Of a DNA stretch of 64,000 nucleotides, positions 46,299 through 56,583 are shown in pieces (within the stretch, counting starts at the first letter, position 1; every line of letters begins with the position of its first letter). Position numbers and translations under genes: made by a program. Under the pieces are notes generated by a model. It was not told the origin of the DNA. It did no database searches and saw only the letters and a program-made list of their open reading frames with translations. The DNA is from Phialocephala subalpina (lineage: Eukaryota; Ascomycota; Leotiomycetes; Helotiales; Mollisiaceae), in contig FJOG01000007.1 of the NCBI GenBank assembly GCA_900073065.1, positions 1,321,031 through 1,385,030 on the forward strand. Direction: 5' to 3'.

Positions 46299-47923
46299 TC
46301 ATGCCATGCATATATTCATGTTATGTTTTCTCATCATGATCTCCAACCCATGAGGTCCGTACGCATACTCACTTGAATCAGCCCAAAGCCATTCCAATAG
46401 TTGAAGCACGCGCTGGACAATGGTCATCTCAAACGGCGAACGCGACAGGAGTGAACGAATGCGAATCTGATGTTCCGGGTCTCTCATGCAGGAGCCCAAA
46501 ATGATGTATGGCCAGAGTAAAGTGGTTGCGATGGCTGGTGTTCTCGTAGGCTGATCAAAATTTCTCCATCTGTCCTCACTCATCACATGAAAAAGTCGTT
46601 GGATGAGGACGTCGACTTTGCTCAAGAGTTCCGGGTTCGTGACATCCGGTCCATAGTATATAGTGTGCAGAAACCCCAGCAAGGCATACTGGTATATCTG
46701 CCCGGCTGCCAATAGCTCACTTGGAACTTCCGCTGCATCATAGCGCTCGGCCGGAGGCTGCCATTTTTCGATCTTCGCCTCCAGCAATGTGTACTCGAAT
46801 GCTGCACTACTGGATGAAATGCCTTCCCGCTGCTTCCACTGGCACTCAAACCCAAGCTGGCACACTCGGGGTATGAGTTGGAACAAACCATGGGCACAAC
46901 CAAGCATGGGTCCGAAGGATTCGGCATTCCCAAGTGATTCAAGGGAAAAGAGAAAGTCGTCAAAGGGTATTTCTCGATCCAGTGGCCCCAGATTGTTCGT
47001 GATATTCCCCACGAGGACCAAGTAGGCATAGAGTTCGAGCAAGAAAGTGCGGAAATCATCACAAAGTCGAGTGCTTGATGACTCTAGAACTTTCTGAGCA
47101 AATTGACGACTGGCACGGAGGTGGTGACAGATAGCTCCATTGGTGTTTCCGGAAACAGCCTACTTGCAGCGTCAGCACCAGCTTGAATAATTGGAAGATT
47201 ACACCTGGTAGTAAGTCCCACCTCGACATGACATAGGAGAAGTGTAGCGGCCAACATTTGAGCTGCTTCTGCCTCATCAAGCACCTTTTTATCGATCTTT
47301 GTGAGGGCTTCCTTCAGTCCACGTATGGCAAGACCATAATGGGTCCACGTAGCAGACTTGAACGAGCCATTTTCTGTACGGTGAATCAAGTGAACGCCGC
47401 TCAGAGCTAATACGCCGTGCATGACCAAGCTATCAGCATGTGCAAGGGGCAGTATATACGTGATGAAGGGGTTTCCAGGTCCCGTTACTCCGCATATTTG
47501 ATCCGCGGTCTTGCAAGAGTAGTGCTCGAATAGTACACCGGATAGTCCGTCATCTTTCCAGCGATCAAGAATGGAGGACTTGAGAGCACTGGATAATGTT
47601 GCCGGCCGGACACGCGCTCTTATGCTCTTATGCTCTTCTCTCTTCACTCTGGGATGCTTGGTCGTCGTGAAGGACTTCTGATTGTCTATGCCAGAATCAT
47701 CTATTGTCAAGGAGCAAAGCAAGCCATTTCTCACACATCCAGAGCACCTAGATGTGTCATGTCAGTGAAATTTTGGGAGAATGTAGGGAAGGGAAGCAAA
47801 CTCCGGCCGGCTTTCATCGCATTTCTTCTTCCGAATCCTACAACAACGGCAGCCCGTTTTGGTCCTGGGAGCAGGTCGTCGAGCCCGGCGCGGCTTCAAC
47901 GCCGGGTCTGTGGCGGACATCAT
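46299..47923 (-). CDS. Zn2Cys6 transcription factor 2
   Basis: A 502-aa nuclear regulator with three exons (47923-47802, 47747-47222, 47159-46299) and introns of 54 and 62 nt. The zinc cluster is split by intron 1: exon 1 ends TGCRCCRIRKKKCDESRPE and exon 2 resumes CSGCVRNGLLC. This gives Cys 25, 28, 35, 42, 45 and 52 in the canonical spacing. A basic stretch PRRARRPAPRTKTG precedes it. The remainder is the Fungal_trans_2-type region (LALSGVHLIHR, CHVEAVSGNTNGAICHHLRA across intron 2, LLELYAYLVLVGNITN). The divergent 369-bp promoter shared with the RidA-amine oxidase fusion makes that enzyme its most likely first target. Two ATG codons are adjacent at the start. Confidence 0.9.
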
Positions 47924-48292
47924 ATCCATCCGGGCCTCTTATGGGTGTGTGAATCTCATGTGCAGGGGGCATCGTGAGATTGATGGAGTGGTTGGAAGGT
48001 GAAGATGGAGAAATGAGGAAGGAGAATGTTGGGAAGACGCGGTTATCTACGCCCTTATCTTAGCGTGCTTACGGTAGGCTATTGTCCCTCCTTTAGCGAG
48101 TTTTTCAGGGGTGTTCAGGGGCTTGGAGGGGTAATCGAGGCGGCCACAAGCCTGACATAAAAAGACATCAAAAAACCTTCACTACTCTTAAAACTCAAAC
48201 AGCTCGTTCTTGACTTAAACCTCCATTTTGAGTTGTTACTATCCCTCTTGACCGAAACATTCTGTAGTCAATTTCAAAAAGGAGTCCTCGCA
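47924..48292. promoter_or_regulatory. Bidirectional promoter, Zn2Cys6-2 / RidA-amine oxidase
   Basis: A 369-bp divergent spacer. Near 48108-48135 are three closely spaced AGGGG words (caggggtgtt, caggggcttg, gaggggtaat), a candidate repeat site for the local regulator. Confidence 0.4.
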
Positions 48293-50249
48293 ATGACTCC
48301 TCAAAATCCCCATATAAAACTCTTCAATCCACCTTCCATCCGCCAACCACGACCTTCCTACTCCCAAGTCGCCAGCACCACCCTCTCTCCAGGCACCCAA
48401 CTCATAACCACATCCGGTCAAGTCGGCCAAACGGAAGATGGTCACATCCCCTCATCCTTCTCCGAACAAGCAACTCTCGTCTTCCAAAGCCTACACATCT
48501 GTCTCCACACAGCCGGTGCTCAAGTCCGAGATATCATCAAACTCACTTACTACCTTGTCGATGTATCAAATAACCATGCTGAGTTTTCGGGGCTGTTGAT
48601 GCAGTTCTTGACTGATGGGGATAGCGTGCATAGTCCGCCGAGTACGATGATTAGTGTTGCTGCTCTCGCGCATCCGAAATGGTTGCTTGAGGTTGAGGCT
48701 GTTGCTGTCGTCTCTCCTGCTCCTCCCTCTTTATCAACTCTCACTCTCTCTCCACCACAAAAAGTCAAGAGTGTGGACGTCGTGATAGTTGGAGCTGGTC
48801 TGAGTGGTCTCCAGGCAGCACTCGATATCCAAAATGCGGGGTTAAGTTTCGCCATTCTCGAAGCTCGAGATCGCGTCGGAGGAAAGACACTCGCAAGACC
48901 CCTTGCGAGCGGAAAAGGAGTTGTTGATATCGGTGCAGCATGGTTGAATGATAAGACTCAGCCAAGGATTTATGAACTTGCTATGAAGTATGGATTCGAG
49001 ACTGTGGTGCAGAGGACAGAGGGAGATCAGGTGATTGAGATCACGCCGGGAGAACCGCATAGGTATGGGTTTGGTCAGGTACCTCTTGTGAGCATCCAAA
49101 ACTTATCTCGGTGGCATGAGAGAGGATACTAATTGTATTGCAGGCTTCGAAGAAGACTCTTGAGGACTTCTCCCGCATGCAAAGCAAGTTCGAAGAGGAG
49201 GCCGCGAAGATTGATATTCATCATCTTCCACGCTCGGACTTCGACAACGAGACTGTGGCCCAGTTCCTGCTTCGCAACGAAATAGACGAAGATGCGTACA
49301 AGGTTATCGAAACCACCATAAAGGGCCTGCTTGGTGTTGATGCAACTGAGCTCAGTCTGTACTACTATCTCGACTACATCAAGAGTGGGGGTTCTTTGAA
49401 GGATCTGGAGTCCGACAAAAGCAACGGCGCGCAGTACATGCGTCTTCGTCAAGGCGCGTCATCATGCTCTCTTTTTGATTTCCGGTCGCTGACAAGGAAT
49501 TAGGAATGGGTTCAATCGCTCAAGCCATGGCCAAAGACCTCACCCCAGGATCGCTCTTCCTCAACTCTCCTGTTTCGTCAATCAATCAAATGTCCCCCTC
49601 CCACAACACCATAACAACCCAATCGGGCCTCCAATTCCACGCTAAAAAGATCATAATCTCCATCCCAACACCCCTCTATCGAACAATTACATTCACTCCA
49701 CCCCTCCCATCCTCAAAAGCCACACTCGCAGACTCAACCACGTTGGGGTACTACGCAAAAACAATCCTGATCTACTCCTCCCCCTGGTGGCGCCCCCTAA
49801 ACCTCTCCGGCTCATTAACCTCACTCAATGGCCCCGTATCCTTCACCCGCGACACATCTGTCCCTTCAGATTCCCAATTCTCCCTAACCTGTTTCCTAGT
49901 CGGCTCAACCGGTCGCCGCTGGTCGATCCTCTCTCCCATCAAACGACGCCAAGCCGTTTTAGACCAAATCGCTGGAATGATTGAAGAGGAGCATAAGAGG
50001 AAGGTGTATGAGACAGAGGAGATTATCGAGCAGGAATGGATTAAGGAGCAATGGAGTCAAGGAGCGCCTTGTCCGGTTATGGAGCCGGGACTGTTGAATC
50101 GGTATGCGGATGTTTTGAGGAGAAGAGTTGGGGATTGCCATTTTGTGGGGACGGAAACTGCGTTTGAATGGAAAGGATATATGGAAGGAGCGATTTTAGC
50201 GGGGGAGAGAGGGGCAAAGGAGGTGATTGAGAAGCTGGCCAAGGCGTGA
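48293..50249 (+). CDS. RidA (YjgF)-flavin amine oxidase fusion protein
   Basis: A 613-aa two-domain enzyme with exons 48293-49078, 49144-49453 and 49504-50249. Residues 1-135 are a RidA/YjgF/YER057c-type domain (LITTSGQVGQTEDGHI, DIIKLTYYLVDVSNN, HPKWLLEVEAVAVV). From about 160 follows a flavin monoamine oxidase: VVIVGAGLSGLQAALD, FAILEARDRVGGKT, DIGAAWLND, ending in HFVGTETAFEWKGYMEGAILAGERG. Amine oxidases release reactive imines and RidA proteins hydrolyse imines, so the fusion is chemically coherent. Intron 2 appears to use a GC donor (aag|gcgcgt), because only that splice gives RLRQGMGSIAQ. No covalent-FAD cysteine motif was seen. The enzyme probably oxidises an amine that the nearby permease imports or that the cluster makes. 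Confidence 0.88.
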
Positions 50250-50364
50250 TTATTTTCGTATATGTTGAGGTTCTCGGTTGGAAGTAGCTACAATCTTAAA
50301 TATCCAGGACGAGGACGACTGGGCGGAGGAATAACTCTTTTCTCCGTCGAGGAAAGCAAAATTC

Positions 50365-52700
50365 TCAGATAAGGACCATAGTCCACTCATCCCATTCATC
50401 AAACATCTTTCCATCTTCAGACCCCGAAACCTCAGCCAGTCCTTTCCTTACGTATTTCTGAGGATCAGACTGGTTCGGAACCAGTATTAAGACATAGGAG
50501 GGAAGGTTATTAGGTCCAGAATTGGACGAAAGCAATAGTCCTACGACCTCCTGAGGAATATCTTCCAAGATATCCATAAAAACCTGAATATCACCACGTA
50601 ACGGATCCCCCGATGTCGTATGCAGGGTTGTTCGACCACTGTCATGATATTGAACGCTGAGCGTCTGTGCTCGCCCAGTAGCTTTCAACCACCCTCCAGT
50701 CATACCTCCAAACGTGTTGTGACCATCAAGTATGACCTGTGCTTCAAGAACTTCTATCCTGGACTTATTAGGGAAGTTGCCTACAAAGTTCCAACCCCAA
50801 GAGACTTTAAGATCGAGAGCTGCCCATGACCATGACGGGGACCGATACTGTAGGGGCCTTGAGCCTTTGCCGTAGGGAAGTCGGGACCACGCAAGTCCTA
50901 GGTGAATATCTGCTCTCCAAATTCCTGCCAGATACGAAGAGTGTGTATATTGTGACCATAGTCTTGCTAAGGCTGATATGGCAGGTAATTTCTGGTGCAC
51001 AAGGGGTAAGCTATAGTACAATTTTCTTGGGGGAAGGGGAGGACATAGCGGTCTGAATTGGAGAGCACATGCTCGGAGAAGCATGGTAGATTTAAGATTT
51101 CATACAGATTGAGAAGGACTATTTACCAAAGTTTACAAACTTACATCAGACGCTATTGTTAGTTCTCGTTTCGAGTAGTTCTCTCCTATGATGGAGGTAT
51201 ACCACATTTCCAATACGTCTTTCGTCCTCATTCCTTGAAGGAGAAGTTGTAAGCTTGACACAAGAGACGGTAAGGGATGAAAATGACCGTAAATCCTAGG
51301 GATGCCATCTTGAGGAGAAATTTTATTCCTGCATTCCCAGAAGAGCTGCTTCTCTGTAAAGTGTATGATGCGAGTAGATAAAAGTCGCTCTTGACAAGAC
51401 CACGCTCAGCTTGAGAGCTTGCTCTCTTCGACTTCGGGAAGATCGGTATGGAGCATGTCCGTGAAGTACAACGAGCTTTCCTGTCCTCCCGAAAGTATAC
51501 TAGTGATCTCGATGTCGTGATCTCTAGGAGACAGAGCACAATTGTTACCTCGATTATAGTAGCCAGAGTGTGCAGAATTGCCGTAGTCAGCCGCAATAGT
51601 AACTAACGCTTGACTATAAATTGACCCCATCTTGGATGATTCCACTTCCCAGTCGGGCTTTGAATCCTGTATGATACACAATGCATCTATCCAAATGTAC
51701 CGGATGTTGAGAGCCCGAGTAATCTCAAAGGCGTCTCTTATGGTAAGCGGCATTTCTGAATGGTCGATGCGAGATATTTGTGAGGGAAGTGTAGCAATGG
51801 TAGTCTGGTACCTGCTCGTAACAACGTCTCCCCCTGGAAGATTGGGCAATTCAGTAACGAACAGATCATGAAGAGTGTGATAGTGAAACCTCGTAGAGGA
51901 AATGGTATGACTGAATGGGAATCATCGACCACAACGAGAGACGATACAAATGAACAGAAGACGGCAGAAGCAAAACAGCACATAGAACTATGACACTTAC
52001 AACAATAGCTCAACGCAACATATACGTCGCTCTTCGACCTAGCTTCAATCAGTCTTGCAAGGATGAGAATTCACCGAAGGCCATTAAGTCAACAAGTCGC
52101 TTCTGCCCTCCATTGCTGCCATAATCCGCTTTCGAGCTTTGTTCGCTGAATAGCTCGATATTCGAATATTCTGCAGCACATGTATGCTCTTGTATGCAAG
52201 TTTTAAGCCATTGACAGGCACCCTGTATCGATGAGTTCGTAGATGTATCGATCAAAGCGTCACGAGTAGTACTGGCAAGGCCCGCGATTGGAGATCCTAG
52301 TACGAATCGGTCACTGGACGGAATCGAAATTGTGGGGACACCCCTTACCTGTAATCGTCCTGATGTAGGTAGCAATTAAGTCAACTGGACAATTTTTCTC
52401 ACAACCAAAGTTTAAGCACGACGCACGACCTGGTCGTCCACCCCTTCGTAGTTTCCCAATGCTCAAATGAATGGGACCTGTAGCCGGTGTCCCTTCTATA
52501 TCGATTGGGTCCCTGACACTAGTCCGGCCAAATGTCATGAAGCACATAAGGCACCCGTCAGGATCCGGGACGTAGCCTGAAGCGAGTTCAGCCCGGGTCA
52601 GAGAGTGTTTGTAACCACCAGTAGCAGTGAGAGATTCGTAGTTGATTCCGCGGCATGCATCGCACAACGGCTTGTTGGATCTCAGGAAAGTTGGAGACAT
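50365..52700 (-). pseudogene. Second HET-domain pseudogene
   Basis: The start MSPTFLRSNKPLCDACRGI (52700) leads to CLNFGCEKNCPVDLIATYIRT. A 52-nt intron follows, then CQWLKTCIQEHTC and KRLVDLMAFGEF. A missing base near 52060 is needed to reach LIEARSKSDVYVALSYCW. A 167-nt intron (51834-52000) leads to the HET core IRYIWIDALCIIQDSKPDWE, SSKMGSIYSQALVTIAADYG. A TGA at 51406-51408 replaces the expected arginine in SRAWSCQERLLS (CGA to TGA, a C-to-T change). ILHF-like RIIHFTEKQLFWECRNK then follows, a 153-nt intron (50992-51144), and LWSQYTHSSYLAGIW to the stop at 50365. Two lesions and two unusually long introns in an otherwise well-conserved gene suggest recent inactivation. Confidence 0.82.
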
Positions 52701-53384
52701 TTTCTCGATGGAATGATGCGAAATCAAGGAGCTCAAAGTCGTGTCATCAGTGAAGCTGAGGCATAAAGTTCGACGTACGCTACTGCAACCCAAATTGGAC
52801 GATGCTCGGAAAAGAGTTTGAGACGAATGAGAGCGAAGGGAGGCGAATGACAGGCAATGCAAAGGGGCGAAGTCGAGGTGCTCGAATCAAAGTCGTGCCT
52901 TCAGTAATGATGGTCGCAAAACTTGACATTGGTTGGTGACCGAGATGAGTATGCGATATGAAGAGGGGCGAAGGAAAGGGAGATCGGTGAGAGGTAACGG
53001 AAGGTGAAGTTCTGATGCGAAGGAAAGAAGAAGTTGCGGAGCGAAAGGCGAGGTTTAGGCAGCTGCGACCCCATGCCGACTTCGGCTAGACCCAAAACGT
53101 GACCATGACGAGGCCGGCGAGGAAGGGCGTTGCACCTTCGAGGCTCTCCAAGCAGAATTTACTCTTTCAACGAAGGTAAGACATTCATGGGTTGGCTTGT
53201 ACATTGTCCCGTCTTCATTGTCAACAAGTCGAGTTCTCGACGTACCTCCCTGGATATAACTCCCGTGACAGGGTTTGTTCTTCGAGGAATCCTCTGATGC
53301 TCGTTCAGAGCACCAATTCGGTGTTAACGGTCAGGGATTAGATTATTCTATATTCCATTCAGATCGTAACTCGTAGATCTTTCC
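52701..53384. other. Intergenic, no gene seen
   Basis: Presumed promoter of the HET pseudogene and 3' flank of the acid phosphatase. Open frames here are short and without motifs. Confidence 0.5.
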
Positions 53385-55097
53385 TTAAGCAGAGATCGTC
53401 CCATCATAATCCATCCCACTCGTCGCATTCGCAACTGTATAATTCCCAAAACAAGCGAAATCATAGTTACTTAACGCATACGACTCCGCTTGGCTTTCGA
53501 TAAAGGCCCCCATCTCACACATTCCATCAACTCGCCCACTCGTAGAGTTCCCGCAAGCACCCCCTCGGATCGTATTCAGTGGCACAATCCCATTATTCAA
53601 CCGCATGCGAATAAACTTGTATGTGGCGTTGTTGGGATCATATTCGTATTGTGTCGGAGTGTATGCTGTTCTATGTTCTTTGATAGGAGCAGGGTGGGGA
53701 ACGGAACAGCCAATAGTTTCGGTGATGAGACGAGCGCCGAAAGGAGTGAGGTGGGAGAGGTCGAAGTGGCGGTTGGGGTTGGGAGGGTATTGGGTGAGGG
53801 ATGGCGGGTCCCTGAAGTAGTCGATGGACAAGGCAGTGAGTGTTGAGATGATGATGTCGTCGTGTGAGAAGTCTGCGTAGAAAGGTTGGTCGAGAGGGAA
53901 GTCGGTTGGATTATGCTGTTCTATGTTCTTTGATAGGAGCAGGGTGGGGAACGGAACAGCCAATAGTTTCGGTGATGAGACGAGCGCCGAAAGGAGTGAG
54001 GTGGGAGAGGTCGAAGTGGCGGTTGGGGTTGGGAGGGTATTGGGTGAGGGATGGCGGGTCCCTGAAGTAGTCGATGGACAAGGCAGTGAGTGTTGAGATG
54101 ATGATGTCGTCGTGTGAGAAGTCTGCGTAGAAAGGTTGGTCGAGAGGGAAGTCGGTTGGATTTCAGACATTCCAAGGTAATTGTACTCGTAGGCACAGAT
54201 ACCCTGCATGGCATAGGTATCGTTGGTATTCAGAGTGAAGCCGGAAGGCGCGTACTTCTGCAATCGAGCGGTAGCAGGGCCCAAGTACTTCGGCAGATAA
54301 GTGAAAACATCCAAATCGCCCAAGTTGCCAATTCCAGCAGTGTTGTCGTTGAAACAGCTGTCGTACGAAGCTAATGTGTTGTTTTCAGTTCCTCCTTCGG
54401 GGATGATGACCACGTTGAATGGCGCAGTGAAGTTCGCCAGTGTCGCGTCAGGCACAAGCTGCCAGCTCGTGCCAAAGAATCCAAGGGCCCAGTTGATCTG
54501 ACTATTCTCGATCCTGGATTGGGAAGTGGTTCTCAAGACCACAGGCTCCCGCATGGTACCATTGGGATAGCTGGTGTTGAAGGCAAGCTGACCAGCAGTG
54601 GCGTTGTACAAAGTTCTTCCATATCTGTTCCAAAATGTCACCCCAGAAGCAAATTCCGTCGTAGCTCCAATTCCAGTGAGCAGACCCGTGCTCGGCAGGG
54701 TATACTGGTATCCGTTGAGAAAGCTCAGCGGACCTGTGAATAACGCAGATGTATTCCCTGATGTGAAGTTCGAGAGCTTCTCGGCGAATCGCGCATCATT
54801 TCCACCATCGAAAAGAGAACTCGTAGGGAATCGTTGCGCATGACGTTGCAGGGTGCTGACAGATTCCTACATTGGTCAATTGAAAGTTGCAGTGTCAGGA
54901 CAAAGAGAGCTTACAATTTGACAGCCATCTGGCAGCCCCACGTATCCTACACCGAAATAATCCTCGTCGTTGTCGCCATAAGCTGAGACTTCACCCCAGC
55001 TTCTGGAAATCTGACTGATATCCGTGAGCAGATCGACAGCCGCGTGTACTTGAGCAACGACGAAAATGGCCCCAAAGGCAGTCTTCGAGAAGAGCAT
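53385..55097 (-). CDS. Secreted histidine acid phosphatase (phytase-like); frame broken by 250-bp duplication
   Basis: Extracellular phosphomonoesterase of the branch-2 histidine phosphatase family, possibly acting on phytate. Exon 1 is 55097-54915 with signal peptide MLFSKTAFGAIFVVAQVHAA; a 48-nt intron (54867-54914) precedes exon 2. The phosphate-binding motif is LQRHAQRFPT (the usual RHGxRxP with Ala for Gly) and the proton-donor motif is DFSHDDII (HD). Several NxT/S sites suggest glycosylation. The assembled frame reads through a 250-bp tandem copy (53662-54161) in a nonsense frame (EIQPTSLSTNLS...). Deleting one copy and adding one base at 54161/54162 joins YNYLGMSE to NPTDFPLDQPFYADFSHDD and gives a 471-aa enzyme. 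Probably intact in the organism. Confidence 0.82.
53662..54161. repeat. Perfect 250-bp tandem duplication (third of three)
   Basis: Positions 53662-53911 and 53912-54161 are identical. They lie within the acid-phosphatase gene; the length is the same as the other two duplications. Confidence 0.97.
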
Positions 55098-56583
55098 CTT
55101 ACTCGATTTTCAATTGAACGACGCAAAGGAATCGACTCATCTTACTCTCCGGGGTCGGAAAGCTCTTATACACCGCCACCGCCAGCAGAGTAGGCTCTAG
55201 CTACCCAGCAGCGTACCAGGAAGTCGGGCGCCATTGATGTAAAGAGAGAAGCTTTTTTCTCGATAGTCCCCGCTGTGCACGATAGCTGCTTGTTGGGGAA
55301 TAATCGGCAGGAACCCGACGAGCACAGGATCTGTCGTGCCAAGATGATTGGGCGCGGGGGTAAGTAGATCCAAAGCTGTGCATGACCGCCGCGCAAGTCG
55401 TAGAGTCTTCCGATAGCAATGGTGGGAGTCCATCGCGTGAAATATCCAGAGGAGGCTGGAAAAGTGCGAAGGGTGACGTCGACTTGGTGAGATTGAAAGG
55501 TGGGATGGCACTAGTCAAGGGCCTCCCGCAGAATCTAATCAAGATATTGACTAGGGCACTTGTAATACCATGAAAGAAAGAGGGCCGGGACCTCCGAACG
55601 ATAAGAACGGCATGGTGATATAGTGGTGTCAAAGACTTGTTTGAGAACTTTAGAGCTCCACGTTCTTGGCGCTGGTGAGGAGATTGGATGCTCTGATTTC
55701 GGATCCGAAGTTCGGGCTGGAAACACTGGAATTTTTAGCTGGGACTGGATCAAAGATGGTCCGAACCTTCGAACAATTTTTGTCCAGGCACTTCTCAATC
55801 TCAACGCTCATTTCTGTCCATTTGAAGAGGCATTATCAAACGCATATCCCTCCTAATCCTATCTATAACACTATTGCCGAAGAAAACCCCAACCTGCGCA
55901 ATGGTGGATACCAATCCATCACGTGACTGGCATCACAATTCCATATCTCGAGTGGGATCCTTTCTTCTACAACTCCATGTTGGTTTTAATGATAAGAAAG
56001 TCATCAAAATGCAGCCAATTTCCGGCCAGAAAAAGAAAAGATATGTCGAAGGCCGCAGTGATCACGTTTATCGTGCTCAGGTAGGGGTAGGAGAATTTCT
56101 GACCGAGTAGCCAAACCCCTCAATCTGCAAACTCCGCCTCACTTTCTATACTTCCTCGCTTTACTCGACGCCTCAAAGCACCACAAAGCATGCCATTGGA
56201 TCAGAGTGCGGATGCTGATACTCGAACAAGGACTCGAGTCCCTTAGCTCCAATCAATTAAGCCTTTCCAACTCGGAATATCTGCACGAGGCTCGAGGTGC
56301 GTGCCGTCGTAATACGGGATGCCAACATCGTATTGGTCTGCTTTATCATCAGGCAACCATTGAGGGGAATGCAAATGTGAATGTCTTCGGTGAGGCATTG
56401 GGGGCGATGATAACTAATTGGACAAGCCATGGTCGAATGGTGAAGGATTCCGCTGGGCTGCATGAATGGAACGCAATGCAAAGCTCAACAGAATGAGCTG
56501 AATTTCTATCACCTGCCGCAACCAACCCTCCTTTCCATCTTTTCGCTCGCTCGTTTCCCTTTTTCTCCCTCCATCTCACGAAG
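55098..56583. other. Intergenic, possible gene remnant, nothing secure
   Basis: Divergent spacer upstream of the phosphatase and the ubiquitin-like gene. Plus-strand sequence around 55624-55854 reads TCLRTLELHVLGAGEEIG and WIKDGPNLRTIFVQALLNL, reminiscent of the tail of F-box/LRR-type fungal proteins. No start, splice pattern or full domain could be assembled, so I do not call a gene. Confidence 0.4.

Noticed and set aside
55201..55926. Overlapping frames on both strands as small genes
   Set aside because: No domain, no consistent splice pattern; only a faint F-box/LRR-tail resemblance on the plus strand.
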